Position numbers and translations under genes: made by a program | Shown here: one piece after another, positions 43,673-53,092 of the stretch | Layout of the letters: every line of letters begins with the position of its first letter | How positions within the stretch are numbered: position 1 is the stretch's first letter | The notes under the pieces: model-generated | Told to the model about the DNA's origin: nothing | Seen by the model: the letters and a program-made list of their open reading frames with translations, nothing else | Databases searched by the model: none | Assembly: GCA_964561545.1 (NCBI GenBank) | Contig: CAZLQF010000001.1 | Span: forward strand, 124,001 to 188,000 | Direction of reading: 5' to 3' | DNA length: 64,000 nucleotides | From: CAZLQF01 sp964561545 | GTDB lineage: Bacteria; Bacteroidota; Bacteroidia; CAILMK01; CAYYUA01

Positions 43673-44692
43673 TTATCCTTCCGAAGATTCCGGAATGCTT
43701 TCATCTTCATGAAGCTTTTGCCAAAGTAGGTGTTTCAATTCAAGCATGCCAGCTCCGGTTACCGAAGAAATAAACACATGGGGAACCGATTTTAGATTGG
43801 GCTGGAGGGCTTCTTTCAGCTCCTCATCCAGCATATCAGCTTTTGAAATGGCTAAAACACGCTTTTTCCTCAATAGTTGGGTATCGTAGCCTTCCAACTC
43901 TGCAAGCAACGTTTCATATTCCTTTTGCAGCTCCAGCGTTTCTGCAGAAATAACAAATAAGAGTAAGGCATTGCGCTCAATATGCCTTAGGAAACGAGTG
44001 CCAAGCCCTTTTCCTTCGTGAGCACCTTCTATTAATCCCGGAATATCAGCCATTACAAAAGACAAGTCTTCCCTGTAAGGAACTACTCCTAAGTTGGGCC
44101 TTGTGGTAGTAAAAGGGTAGTCAGCGATTTCGGGTCTGGCAGCAGAAAGAACAGAAAGCAATGTTGATTTACCAGCATTGGGAAAGCCCACCAAACCAAC
44201 ATCTGCGAGCAGCTTGAGCTCAAGAATTACCCAAATTTCATCGCCTGCTTCACCCGGCTCAGCATAGCGGGGCGTTTGATTAGTAGATGATTTAAAGTGT
44301 GTATTTCCCAATCCACCCTTGCCACCTCTTGCAACAACGTACTGTTGCCCATCCTCAACTATTTCATATAACTTTTGATCAGATTCAATGCTTTTAACAA
44401 CGGTTCCCAATGGTACATCTAATATTTCATCTTTGCCTTTGGCACCGTTTTTATTGGAAATACCTCCCGGTTCTCCTGGCTGCGCAATTACTTGCTTCCG
44501 GTACCTTAGGTGCAAGAGGGTCCAGTATTGCTTGTTCCCCCTTAGGATGATATGGCCGCCACTTGCACCATCGCCTCCATCCGGTCCGCCTTTTGCCGTA
44601 AATTTATCCCTGTGAAAATGGACCATGCCATCACCACCTTTTCCGGATCGGCAACATATACGTACATGATCGATGAAATTGCTACTGGCCAT
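43673..44692 (-). CDS. obgE: Obg-family GTPase
   Basis: The 339-residue protein has the Gly-rich Obg fold (GKGGDGMVHFHRDKFTAKGG and repeats up to about 155). The G domain has P-loop GFPNAGKS (169-176), G2 YPFTTTRPNLGVV, G3 DIPGLIEGAHEGKGLG and SKADMLDE as G4. There is no OCT domain, so this is the short form. Obg binds the 50S subunit and links ribosome maturation to the guanine nucleotide pool. It follows adk in the conserved hpt-adk-obg arrangement of Bacteroidota. Confidence 0.96.
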   Translation of the reverse strand: MASSNFIDHVRICCRSGKGGDGMVHFHRDKFTAKGGPDGGDGASGGHIILRGNKQYWTLLHLRYRKQVIAQPGEPGGISNKNGAKGKDEILDVPLGTVVKSIESDQKLYEIVEDGQQYVVARGGKGGLGNTHFKSSTNQTPRYAEPGEAGDEIWVILELKLLADVGLVGFPNAGKSTLLSVLSAARPEIADYPFTTTRPNLGVVPYREDLSFVMADIPGLIEGAHEGKGLGTRFLRHIERNALLLFVISAETLELQKEYETLLAELEGYDTQLLRKKRVLAISKADMLDEELKEALQPNLKSVPHVFISSVTGAGMLELKHLLWQKLHEDESIPESSEG

Positions 44693-44811
44693 TTATCTGA
44701 GACATTAGACTTAAAACAAAAAAACTAAGACTCCCAATTATCCGGCAGGTAAGTTAGGCCTAAAAACCAACAACAATTTTCCTACGCTACATTGAAAACC
44801 TGATCTACCTT

Positions 44812-45387
44812 TTATGAAAACTGCTTAACCACCGCTTTTATTCGTTCAAAGATCTCCTCTATCTTACCTACGCCATTAATGGCATAATACTTTCCCTGCT
44901 TATCGTAATAATCCGCCAGGGGAGCGGTTTTGTTTTCGTATTCCTGGATTCGGTCTTTAATAACATTTTCATCCTTATCGTCACTTCGGCCTGAGGATTC
45001 GCCCCTTTCCTTGAGCCTTTTGATCAGCTCTTCCTCCGGAACTTCAAGTGCTACCAACCCACTCACTTCTGTGTTCTTACTATCCAGTAATTCGTCCAGG
45101 GCATGTGCTTGCTCATTGGTGCGTGGAAAACCATCAAAAATAAAGCCTTCAGCATTGGAATGCTCATCGAGCCTCTTCTCGATCATGCCAATAACTACAT
45201 CATCTGGTACAAGCTTACCTGCATCGATCAAGCTTTTGGCCTTGTTACCAAGCTCTGTCCCTTGTTTTATTTCATTTCTTAGCAGATCCCCTGTAGATAG
45301 ATGAACTAAGTTAAATTCTTCAATAAGTTTATCCGCCTGGGTTCCCTTTCCAGCGCCCGGAGGCCCAAACAATACAATGTTTCGCAT
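44812..45387 (-). CDS. adk: Adenylate kinase
   Basis: The 191-residue enzyme has P-loop GPPGAGKGT (8-16), the AMP-binding HLSTGDLLRNEI, FDGFPRTNEQA and a short LID without a zinc knuckle (KERGESSGRSDDKDENVIKDR). It balances ATP, ADP and AMP in the cytoplasm. It lies between hpt and obgE, all co-directional. Confidence 0.96.
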   Translation of the reverse strand: MRNIVLFGPPGAGKGTQADKLIEEFNLVHLSTGDLLRNEIKQGTELGNKAKSLIDAGKLVPDDVVIGMIEKRLDEHSNAEGFIFDGFPRTNEQAHALDELLDSKNTEVSGLVALEVPEEELIKRLKERGESSGRSDDKDENVIKDRIQEYENKTAPLADYYDKQGKYYAINGVGKIEEIFERIKAVVKQFS

Positions 45388-45446
45388 GGAACTGATTTTT
45401 TATTAAAAAATATTTTTTTTCAATTGATCATTTTTTACTTGAACAT

Positions 45447-45986
45447 CTATTCTTTAGGTTGATAAATGCCTTTCAGATTTCTTCCTAATTGATCATAATC
45501 GAGCCCGTAACCTACTAAAAATTTATTGGGTACATCAAATCCAACATAATGCAAAGGAACATCAAGTGTTAGAGCTTCCCGCTTAACGGTCATTGTGGCT
45601 ACTTTAACCTGATTTGCTTCTTGCTGACTCACCCATTCAACAATATTTTGCATGGTAAGGCCAGTATCCACAATATCCTCGAGCACTACTACATTTCTAC
45701 CCTTCAAATTTTCATCAATCCCCAGTAATTCTTTTACTTCTCCTGTTGATTGCGTTCCTTGGTAGGAAGCAACCCTTACAAAAGAGATCTGGCAATGAAA
45801 GTCCAGTTCTCTTAACAGATCGGCAGCAAAAAAGAATGAACCATTCAATATAGCCAAAAAAATAGGATTGGCATCCCTTAGTTCTTGATTCATTTGTTCA
45901 GCGATCTCCAAAATGCGATTCTGTAAAAGGTTTTCATTGATGTAAGGTACAAAAACCTTATCATGTATTTTTACTTCGCTTTCCAT
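45447..45986 (-). CDS. hpt: Hypoxanthine phosphoribosyltransferase
   Basis: The 179-residue type I phosphoribosyltransferase has the PRPP loop VVVLEDIVDTGLTM, the hood/flexible-loop region SFVRVASYQGTQSTGEV, and C-terminal YVGFDVPNKFLVGYGLDYD for purine recognition. It salvages hypoxanthine and guanine to IMP and GMP. It heads the hpt-adk-obgE group and has its own -7 box 27 bases upstream. Confidence 0.95.
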   Translation of the reverse strand: MESEVKIHDKVFVPYINENLLQNRILEIAEQMNQELRDANPIFLAILNGSFFFAADLLRELDFHCQISFVRVASYQGTQSTGEVKELLGIDENLKGRNVVVLEDIVDTGLTMQNIVEWVSQQEANQVKVATMTVKREALTLDVPLHYVGFDVPNKFLVGYGLDYDQLGRNLKGIYQPKE

Positions 45987-46012
45987 AAATAGGTTTAAGC
46001 ATTTCCAAAATA

Positions 46013-46020
46013 CAAAAGTA
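46013..46020 (-). promoter_or_regulatory. Bacteroidota -7 box (TACTTTTG) of hpt
   Basis: On the minus strand TACTTTTG matches TAnnTTTG exactly, 26 bases ahead of the hpt ATG. Confidence 0.5.
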
Positions 46021-46132
46021 AAATAAACTGCTTACTCTGATATTTTTTGGCTTTCTTGAAAGAAGCTTTAAAGATGATACAAACAGAAGATCTGAATTTT
46101 GAGATGGTAAGTGGCCGTTATTGACCTCCTTT

Positions 46133-46603
46133 TTATTGCAATTGAGTAGATTTCGAAATTCTTAAGCCCACATCCATGATGCCTTTTAGGTTGTCTTCAC
46201 GCATTAAATGGACTATCTTAAATTCATAAGTTCCTTTACGGCCAAAGCGGAAATTTTGTTTTACCCGGAAACGGTGGTCATAAATATCCCCCAAGCCATT
46301 GCCGGTCCACCTACCGTCTTTCTCTGCGAGTTTAATTTCATTTTTAAGTTTACTTACCCCTTCATTAGGTGCTTCGCTTATAAGTTGAACCCAGATGTTG
46401 CGGTAAGGATAATTGCCTTTATGGCGGAGGTTAAACACCATATCGTAGGCGGTTGTCGTATCTTCAACGGTGAACTCAAACTTAACCGTGTCTTTGTAAT
46501 GCCATTTGTGGTTATTTATCGTCTTGTATTCTTCAAAAAGACGCGTTTGATCACAGGCAGTGAATAGTAACATCAGGGAGCCTACAAGCACTAATAACCT
46601 CAA
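46133..46603 (-). CDS. gldH: Gliding motility lipoprotein GldH
   Basis: The 156-residue lipoprotein has lipobox Cys17 (LMLLFTAC) followed by DQTRLFEEYKTINNHKWHYKD, typical of GldH. The later part has VFNLRHKGNYPYRNIWV and GNGLGDIYDHRFRVKQNFRF, a single beta-sandwich. GldH is required for gliding in Flavobacterium and probably supports outer-membrane steps of the T9SS/gliding machinery; its exact job is unsettled. Its start overlaps the RicT/PSP1 stop by four bases, so the two are coupled. Confidence 0.93.
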   Translation of the reverse strand: MRLLVLVGSLMLLFTACDQTRLFEEYKTINNHKWHYKDTVKFEFTVEDTTTAYDMVFNLRHKGNYPYRNIWVQLISEAPNEGVSKLKNEIKLAEKDGRWTGNGLGDIYDHRFRVKQNFRFGRKGTYEFKIVHLMREDNLKGIMDVGLRISKSTQLQ

Positions 46604-47850
46604 TTCCTCTGTGGGTTTTGTTGATTGGGATTGTTTTTATTGCCTTTATTGCTGCGTTTACCTTTGCCTTTTTTGTCGCGGTTATCTTGATTTCCTCGTT
46701 TACCTCCTTGCTTTTTGCCGGATTTTTGCTTCTTACCGCTTTTGTCAAACCTCGTGGCGCTTTCCTCTCCAACCGCATCTTGGAATTCCTGTTTTTCCTC
46801 AACTTCAGCTGTTTCTTTTTCCTGGTAAGCAAAATCTCCAAGGTCCATTGGCTTTTCGCCTTTTTTGTTCATATCGATAATCTCATGAACCGTATGCAAT
46901 TCAAGGGGATAAAATTGGGTTGGCACCACATCCTCTCCTTCTCCCTGGGGTTGCTGGTATTGAAACCACATCAACCGCTTAAGGATGTCCACTTTGGCAA
47001 CCTTAGCTTTGCCCTTTTGGGTTTGCAAAACCGTATTTTCTTCGGGGAATTCTTCAAGGGCCTCAAGGTAGGTATCCAGCTCATAATTTAAGCAACACTT
47101 CAACCGGCCACATTGGCCTGATAATTTTAGCGGATTCAGGAATAAGTTTTGATATTTAGCAGCTACAGTAGGTACTGAATTGAATTCGGTAAGCCAAGTT
47201 GAACAGCACAATTCGCGTCCACAATCACCAATGCCCCCAATTCTGCTGGCTTCTTGGCGAAGCCCGATTTGTTTCATCTCAACCTTAACCTTAAACGTTC
47301 TTCCTAAAACTTTAATTAAGTCACGGTAATCAACGCGACCATCGGCTGTGTAATAGAAAGTTGCTTTTTTATTGTCGCCCTGATACTCTACATCGCTAAC
47401 TTTCATGACCAGGCCATACTCTTTGGCAAGCCTTCTGGTCTCAAACATGGTAGGCAGTTCCCGTTCCTTGGCTTGCTTATAAGTTTCCAGCTCATTTTCA
47501 CCGGCTTTGCGTAAAACGGAAAGCAACTCATCATCTTCTTTGATGCTTTTCTTTTTCATCTGTAGCTTGACGAGTTCCCCTTTCATGCTTACGTGCCCGA
47601 CATCATAACCGGTATCGGACTCAACAACCACGGGATCACCGATTTCGAGCCTTATTTGTTTTGGATTTTTAAAGATTTCTTTTCGAGTAGCTTTGAAACG
47701 AACCTCAACGCGTTGAGTTACGTCTTCTTCATCATCATAGAAGACATTGGCAAGCCAATCGTGAACATCGAGCATGTTGCCACATGCCCCATTATTTTTG
47801 CAACCGGGATGAATTTCCTCGGTGCCATTGGTACAAGTATCGCATCCCAT
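46600..47850 (-). CDS. PSP1-domain (RicT/YaaT-like) protein
   Basis: From ATG 47850 the product is 416 residues, starting MGCDTCTNG as in relatives. An upstream TTG at 47883 is in frame but unlikely. A Cys-rich N-terminus leads to the PSP1 domain (about 45-290) with GIGDCGRELCCSTWL and LSGQCGRLKCCLNYE, Cys pairs known in RicT to hold an Fe-S cluster within the RicA-RicF-RicT complex. The last 90 residues are a Lys/Gly/Asn/Gln-rich disordered tail. In Bacillus, RicT acts with RNase Y in RNA maturation; the role in Bacteroidota is less clear. It sits between holB and gldH, a common arrangement. Confidence 0.9.
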   Translation of the reverse strand: MGCDTCTNGTEEIHPGCKNNGACGNMLDVHDWLANVFYDDEEDVTQRVEVRFKATRKEIFKNPKQIRLEIGDPVVVESDTGYDVGHVSMKGELVKLQMKKKSIKEDDELLSVLRKAGENELETYKQAKERELPTMFETRRLAKEYGLVMKVSDVEYQGDNKKATFYYTADGRVDYRDLIKVLGRTFKVKVEMKQIGLRQEASRIGGIGDCGRELCCSTWLTEFNSVPTVAAKYQNLFLNPLKLSGQCGRLKCCLNYELDTYLEALEEFPEENTVLQTQKGKAKVAKVDILKRLMWFQYQQPQGEGEDVVPTQFYPLELHTVHEIIDMNKKGEKPMDLGDFAYQEKETAEVEEKQEFQDAVGEESATRFDKSGKKQKSGKKQGGKRGNQDNRDKKGKGKRSNKGNKNNPNQQNPQRN

Positions 47851-47974
47851 TTTGACCTCTGCTTTTAGTTTTTTCGACCTCAAGGTCCACTTACAATGGG
47901 AAAACGGATGATTGTTAGCTTTATGATTAAATTATATTATTAAGTAAAATACCCGCTTTTCCCGAAATATTAAA

Positions 47975-49108
47975 TTAACCAGCTACCTTTTCTTTTCTAA
48001 GAAACTGATTAATACGCAAAGATAAATGAAAAAAGACGATTTTAGAACGAGCATTTCTCTCTATGTAATAATGAGCTTTGTTGATGGCGTCGTAAATACG
48101 AATAAACGTATCCTCGTTGACGTAACCTGAAAATTTTTCTGCAAAATCATAATCACTTTGCCTGAGCTTTCTGCCCTCTTTTAAGCCTTCTCCTAAAAGG
48201 AAAATTTCTTCAAGCATTTGCAGAGAATAAGTTAAAAAGTTTTTTTGCTCCTCACGCCCTGTGCCTGAAATCTGGTTGACCCATTGGATCAATTCCAACC
48301 CACTTTTTTGAAAACATAAGCGCATCCATTCGATGAATTTGGATGAGTAATCCTGTTCACCTTTGCCGCTCAAACTTAAGGCTAAATGGTAGTTGCCATC
48401 TGCAAGCCTGGCGATTTGAGCAGCTTCCTCTGCTCCATATTCATGATTCGAAGCAAGCGCTTGTTCGATGGCATCGTTTTTTATGGGCGGTATTCTTACC
48501 AATTGGGTTCTGGATAAAATGGTGTTGAGTATCCGCTCCTGGTCTTCGGCCACTAAAATAAAAAACGTGTTATCGGGCGGTTCCTCGAGAATTTTAAGCA
48601 GGGCATTGCCTTCCTTACCTAAATATTCAGGCAACCACATAATCAATACTTTATCACCGCCTTCAAATGCTTTAAGGGATAATTTTTTGATGATGTCCCT
48701 TGCTTCACTTATCGTAATGTTGCCTTGCTTGTTACCAGCTTCAAGGTATTGTAGCCACTCGTAATAGCTTAAATAAGGATTCTTACTGACGGCCTCACGC
48801 CATTGGCCAATGAAATCCAAACTAATGGACGGTCTTTTGGCCCCTTGAAGGGAAACCACCGGATAGGAAAAATGAACATCCGGGTGGATCAACTTTGACA
48901 TCTTTTGACATGATTCACAAACTCCACACGAATCATCTTCCAGAGGATTTTTGCAATTAAGGTATTGTGCAAAAGCCAAAGCCATCGGTAGCCCCCCTGT
49001 TCCTTCCTTGCCAAGAAACAACTGAGCGTGACTTATTTTACCTGTTTTTAAAGTGTTGATAAGTTTGGTTTTAACACTTGCTTGTCCCACCACATCTTTA
49101 AACTGCAT
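47975..49108 (-). CDS. holB: DNA polymerase III delta-prime-type clamp-loader subunit
   Basis: The 377-residue AAA+ protein begins MQFKDVVGQASVKTKLINTL. It has a degenerate P-loop (GKEGTGGLPMA, lacking the usual GKT/S) and zinc Cys at 52, 61, 64 and 67. It continues with LIHPDVHFSYPV, KVLIMWLPEYLGKEGNALLKILEEPPDN and a sensor-1 Arg region (NTILSRTQLVRIPP). The missing P-loop Lys means it probably does not hydrolyse ATP, as expected for delta-prime. It is part of the replicative clamp loader. Co-directional with the PSP1 gene (124 bases) and menD (44 bases). Confidence 0.9.
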   Translation of the reverse strand: MQFKDVVGQASVKTKLINTLKTGKISHAQLFLGKEGTGGLPMALAFAQYLNCKNPLEDDSCGVCESCQKMSKLIHPDVHFSYPVVSLQGAKRPSISLDFIGQWREAVSKNPYLSYYEWLQYLEAGNKQGNITISEARDIIKKLSLKAFEGGDKVLIMWLPEYLGKEGNALLKILEEPPDNTFFILVAEDQERILNTILSRTQLVRIPPIKNDAIEQALASNHEYGAEEAAQIARLADGNYHLALSLSGKGEQDYSSKFIEWMRLCFQKSGLELIQWVNQISGTGREEQKNFLTYSLQMLEEIFLLGEGLKEGRKLRQSDYDFAEKFSGYVNEDTFIRIYDAINKAHYYIERNARSKIVFFHLSLRINQFLRKEKVAG

Positions 49109-49152
49109 ATTTATATTTTCTATCTGATCTTTATTCTATTAGCACTTGTTAT

Positions 49153-50898
49153 TTAATCTTTAATCACCGAATCACAAGCTTTCAGAATATTTTGCTTTAA
49201 TCGTTTCAGGATCTTATCCATTTCAGAATTTTTAAAATCCAATTCCAAAATAAAAGGCGTTTTCCTTGGTTTTCTCATTTCTTGAAGGCCCTCTTCTAAG
49301 GAATCCCAGCTATTAACGTGTTGGTACCGACAATGATGTTGGCTGGCTGTTAGTTTAAAATGCAAATGCTGTTTGGTAACGAAATATTCCTCATATTCCA
49401 GTTGATGTCTTGGTCCTTCCATCGTTCTGAAGATACCACCACCATGATTGTTAAGAACGATGATGTTTAAATTAGCCGGCAAGTTTTCTTGCCATAATGC
49501 ATTGCGATCGTACATAAAAGCCATATCACCTAAAATGATGGAAACCACCAGGTCTGTTTTTCTCGCATGCCCAACCGCAGTACTGAGGCAACCGTCTATT
49601 CCACTGGTGCCTCGATTGGCATAAAGATCCACGCTATAATGGATCAAAGCATGGGACAAACCCAGTTGAGTCAGGTGTCGAATGGGCAAGCTATTGGCTA
49701 AATGCAAAATGCTATTTTCGGGTAACATTTTAAGTAAATATTTAGTACTTGCTAATTCCGTAAATTCATGGTAGGGATCTTCTTGAACTGTTTCATTTAA
49801 AACAGCCTGGTCCAAGTTTTCCCATAACTCAAGATATTTATTTTTTTGGGTCCTTCTTTTATCTTTGCTATGCCAGCTAAAAAATTTATAGGGCATTGTT
49901 TTTACGGACTTACTTAAAGCTTGGAATGTGTTTGGTACATAGCCAGCTGGGTCAATGTGCCAATGTTCTTGAGGTGGAAATTTCCTTAAGTACTGCTTTA
50001 AAGGTTTAGATACCACGGGCCCTCCAAAAGAGATCAACAAATCCGGTCTCAGAAACTCTTCATTTCTGGTAAGGCCATAATCGAAAATTCCGTGGTTTCC
50101 TAATATGGCCCCTTCCACTTGGTGCAGATTAGAAACTGTATCGGGTATAAAAACAGCATTGAAGCGATCGGTAAAATCCTGAATGACGTCTTTTAGATAA
50201 GGGTGGGGATGCTGCATCCCCCCTAAAATCATAATGTTTTCATGCTTATTTAATGCTTCAAATAACTGGGATTGCTCTTTTTCATCCGGGGTGATAGAAG
50301 GTTCTTGGACATCAAATTGATGCAGCTTTTCATTGGCCTTTGGAATGGGTCCTTTTGGGTAAAATGGTTCTCGGAAAGGCGCATTGATATGAACAGGACC
50401 TTGGTTTGAAATTACGGCAAGGTTTAATGCCTCATTGATCTGGTGATAGCCATTCCATGCTACTTCATCATGATCCCAATCTAATGGTAAATGGAATTCT
50501 TTTTTAAGGTTGGGTCCATAAATACCCTCTTGATAAATGGTTTGATTTTCCTGTTGCCCAAGCCATTCAGGTGGGCGATCTGCAGTAAAAGCAACCAAGG
50601 GAAGTTGTTGAAAATAAGCTTCGGCAATGGCGGGCCCATAATTCAAGCTTGCTGTTCCTGATGTAGAAACCAAGGCTACCGGCTCGTGCGTTGCCTGTAC
50701 CATGCCAAGTGCTGTAAATCCAGCAGCGCGCTCATCGGGTACGATGTATTTTTGAATGGCTTCATTACGGAAGAAGGCAATGGCCAAAGGGGCTGATCTT
50801 GAACCGGGAGACAATACCACATTGTTGATGCCCTTCCTGCGGCAGAGTTCAACAATATTGGCATAAGCCTGGTAAAGCTGCTGAATGGATGGGGCCAT
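49153..50898 (-). CDS. menD: SEPHCHC synthase (menaquinone synthesis)
   Basis: The 581-residue thiamine-diphosphate enzyme has the N-terminal PYR domain with VLSPGSRSAPLAIAF, VPDERAAGFTALGM and LVSTSGTASLNYGPAIAEA. A middle TPP-like domain follows, and the C-terminal PP domain has NRGTSGIDGCLSTAVGHA and ILGDMAFMYDRNALW with IVLNNHGGGIFR. It adds 2-oxoglutarate-derived succinic semialdehyde to isochorismate. It starts 15 bases after menF, its pathway predecessor, so the two are co-transcribed. Confidence 0.95.
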   Translation of the reverse strand: MAPSIQQLYQAYANIVELCRRKGINNVVLSPGSRSAPLAIAFFRNEAIQKYIVPDERAAGFTALGMVQATHEPVALVSTSGTASLNYGPAIAEAYFQQLPLVAFTADRPPEWLGQQENQTIYQEGIYGPNLKKEFHLPLDWDHDEVAWNGYHQINEALNLAVISNQGPVHINAPFREPFYPKGPIPKANEKLHQFDVQEPSITPDEKEQSQLFEALNKHENIMILGGMQHPHPYLKDVIQDFTDRFNAVFIPDTVSNLHQVEGAILGNHGIFDYGLTRNEEFLRPDLLISFGGPVVSKPLKQYLRKFPPQEHWHIDPAGYVPNTFQALSKSVKTMPYKFFSWHSKDKRRTQKNKYLELWENLDQAVLNETVQEDPYHEFTELASTKYLLKMLPENSILHLANSLPIRHLTQLGLSHALIHYSVDLYANRGTSGIDGCLSTAVGHARKTDLVVSIILGDMAFMYDRNALWQENLPANLNIIVLNNHGGGIFRTMEGPRHQLEYEEYFVTKQHLHFKLTASQHHCRYQHVNSWDSLEEGLQEMRKPRKTPFILELDFKNSEMDKILKRLKQNILKACDSVIKD

Positions 50899-50913
50899 TT
50901 ACCTGTGTTTTGG

Positions 50914-52002
50914 TTAATGCAACATATTGAGCAAGGTATTCATTTTTGCTTCAGTTTCATCCCATTCTTCTTCTGCCTTAGAGCCTTTAACGATCCCTGC
51001 ACCAGCATATAAACTGGCTTGATTGCTTTCATGAACTTCCATACACCGAAGATTAACATAGAGGTGGCCCTTTGCTTCATCGTTCACCGGGCCTAAAAAT
51101 CCACTGTATAACCTCCGGTCAAAAGGTTCTTCGTTTCTTATAAAAATCTGCGTGGTATTTTTGGGATAGCCACCTACCGCCGGGGTAGGATGAAGTTGAT
51201 TAACAAGTTGTTGCCAGGGTGGCTTTTCTGCTTCTTGAAGGGAGGCTTTAAAATCAGTTCGTAAATGGGTCAAATTACCAGCTTTTACAGTGATTGGGCC
51301 TTCCTTGCTGTAATCAATTGCCAGGTCTTCAAAGCAGGATTCTACATACGTACTTACCAGCTCTTGTTCATTTTGTTCTTTTTCGCTAAAATCCGCATCT
51401 TCCTCATTCAACTTGGTTCCAGCCACTGCGGTGGTATTTAAGTAACCTGGGCCGAATTCTACCAAGGTTTCAGGACTGGCACCAATCCATGTTCCATGGT
51501 AAGGCGTACTAATAAGGGAGACAAAAGCATCAGGATATTGCTCTATCAAATGCTCAAAAAATAAAAGGGGATCAAAATCATAAGGAAGACTCGCTTCCTT
51601 CTTCCTTACTACTACGACTTTATCAAATGAGCCTGCTTTCACTTGCTCAACAGCATACCGTGCTATCTTCTTATAAGCATCTTTATCCGGCCCTTGTTCC
51701 AAAACAGGATTAAGGTACCAATTTAAATCCTTATTGTTAGCATTTTTATGCTCCAGTAAGTTAGCATCGTGCTCTACAAGATAAGCCTTTTGCTGATTGT
51801 CATAAGGTGCAATAAGAAACCCTTGTTGCCCGATATCATGAACAGGGTTTTCTTGAATGCCTCCTAAAACAAAATTGACTTGTTGCTCTCCTGGCAATTT
51901 CCACAATGCAAGGGATTTATAATTATCGAAGGCCGTTGCCATTCCATTTAATAATGCTGCCCGCGATATTTCCTCATCACTACCTATCGGTCGTATTTTC
52001 AA
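50914..52002 (-). CDS. menF: Isochorismate synthase
   Basis: The 362-residue chorismate-binding enzyme has KVVVVRKKEASLPYDFDP, FVSLISTPYHGTWIGASPETLV, NTTAVAGTKLNEEDADF, LHPTPAVGGYPK and GFLGPVNDEAKGHLYVNLRCMEV, closing with YAGAGIVKGSKAEEEWDETEAKM. These are the active-site signatures of MenF/EntC enzymes, which turn chorismate into isochorismate. With menD directly downstream the menaquinone role is clear. Its own -7 box lies 20 bases upstream. Confidence 0.93.
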   Translation of the reverse strand: MKIRPIGSDEEISRAALLNGMATAFDNYKSLALWKLPGEQQVNFVLGGIQENPVHDIGQQGFLIAPYDNQQKAYLVEHDANLLEHKNANNKDLNWYLNPVLEQGPDKDAYKKIARYAVEQVKAGSFDKVVVVRKKEASLPYDFDPLLFFEHLIEQYPDAFVSLISTPYHGTWIGASPETLVEFGPGYLNTTAVAGTKLNEEDADFSEKEQNEQELVSTYVESCFEDLAIDYSKEGPITVKAGNLTHLRTDFKASLQEAEKPPWQQLVNQLHPTPAVGGYPKNTTQIFIRNEEPFDRRLYSGFLGPVNDEAKGHLYVNLRCMEVHESNQASLYAGAGIVKGSKAEEEWDETEAKMNTLLNMLH

Positions 52003-52021
52003 TGGGATTTGCTTTTTGCTC

Positions 52022-52029
52022 CAAAATTA
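52022..52029 (-). promoter_or_regulatory. Bacteroidota -7 box (TAATTTTG) of menF
   Basis: TAATTTTG on the minus strand, 19 bases ahead of the menF ATG, exact TAnnTTTG match. Confidence 0.5.
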
Positions 52030-52142
52030 GCATTTTCCAAGCAAATAAGCTTTAATTATGGCATTTTAAAAGGCAACATTGTTTAATGACAAGAGCGCCT
52101 GATTTATATTTGTGAAAAGGGGTTGTTTGCAATCAAGTGCAT

Positions 52143-52175
52143 AAAAAAAGCCCGCTCAAAAGCGGGCTTTTTTTA
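52143..52175 (-). terminator. Rho-independent terminator of the Gln-rich lipoprotein gene
   Basis: AAAAAAAGCCCGCT-CAAA-AGCGGGCTTTTTTT is a near-perfect stem with a 4-base loop and T-runs on both strands. It starts 23 bases after the stop of the Gln-rich gene and separates it from the menF promoter. Confidence 0.9.
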
Positions 52176-52197
52176 TAATCGTTTTACAAGGTTTATT

Positions 52198-52875
52198 TTA
52201 TGGCATTGATTGATTCTGACCGCCTTGGTTTTCACCTTGCATGGATTGAAATCTTTGCTGCAATTCTTTGTCTGAACGCATGGCTCGGCTTATTTCCTGA
52301 TAACGTTGAGGAGATATGCCGGCATCTTTTACGGACTCCATCAAATCTTGCTGAACACTTTTCTGAATTTCCATTACTTTTTGACGAGCATTTTTAAATT
52401 TTTCCATTTCTTCATCAGAAATGTCTAAATCCGAAGTTTGCTGTTGTTGGCCTTGTTGGCCTTGTTGTTGTTGCATTTGCTTTTGGCTAATCTCCTGGAA
52501 CCTCTTCATGCTTAAACCTTCATCTTCAACAGCAGTTTCCATCTTCGATCTGGAATCTTCTTGTACTGATGAAACTTCTTGCTGGGCATCCTGGAATTTT
52601 TTCAGTTCCTCATCTGATACCTCGATATCAGCAGCACCCTGTTGCATGGGTTGCCTTTGTTGACCTTGCCTTTGCTGACCTTGTCTTTGTTGTCCTTGCC
52701 TTTGCTGGCCTTGAGGATCATTACCTTGAGTTGCGTTTTCTTGTTGTTGTCCATTACCTTCATTGGAAGTCTCTGAATCACCTCCATTACCGCCAGAACC
52801 ACAGCCGATGGATCCAACAGTTACTAATGAGGCAAATACTACGCTAAATACTTGTTTACGATTTACTTTTAACAT
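52198..52875 (-). CDS. Gln-rich lipoprotein with two DUF4168-like units
   Basis: The 225-residue secreted protein has lipobox Cys25 (TVGSIGC), then a Gly/Gln-rich low-complexity linker with four QGQQR repeats (55-74). A helical DUF4168-like unit follows (about 84-132; VSDEELKKFQDAQQEV and SMKRFQEIS), then a second Gln-run and a second unit (about 148-215; ISDEEMEKFKNARQKV and SPQRYQEIS, then SDKELQQRF). The two units are clear internal duplicates. DUF4168 is of unknown function. Single gene with a strong terminator. Confidence 0.82.
   Translation of the reverse strand: MLKVNRKQVFSVVFASLVTVGSIGCGSGGNGGDSETSNEGNGQQQENATQGNDPQGQQRQGQQRQGQQRQGQQRQPMQQGAADIEVSDEELKKFQDAQQEVSSVQEDSRSKMETAVEDEGLSMKRFQEISQKQMQQQQGQQGQQQQTSDLDISDEEMEKFKNARQKVMEIQKSVQQDLMESVKDAGISPQRYQEISRAMRSDKELQQRFQSMQGENQGGQNQSMP
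52654..52713 (-). repeat. Four 15-bp tandem repeats coding QGQQR
   Basis: Four in-frame units of 15 bases encode QGQQR at residues 55-74 of the Gln-rich lipoprotein. The units differ at a few silent positions. Such arrays change copy number by slippage. Confidence 0.8.
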
Positions 52876-53092
52876 GCTAAGCCTTTTTCAATTTTTTAAT
52901 ATTTCTATACAATTTTTCAACGTAAAGTTGAGCAAACAATGTGCAAAGGTTTTAAAAATTAAGGAGTTACCCAAATAAAATGTTGCAATTTGAAACTTTT
53001 TCTTTTTTATTTAAAGCTAAACCCACCAAATACAGAACTTAAACCCTGAAGACCTATTCAAAAACCATTAAGATGAGTATACTGACTTAAAG

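Noticed and set aside
47851..47883. Longer PSP1 start at TTG 47883
   Set aside because: ATG 47850 gives the MGCDTC N-terminus typical of relatives.
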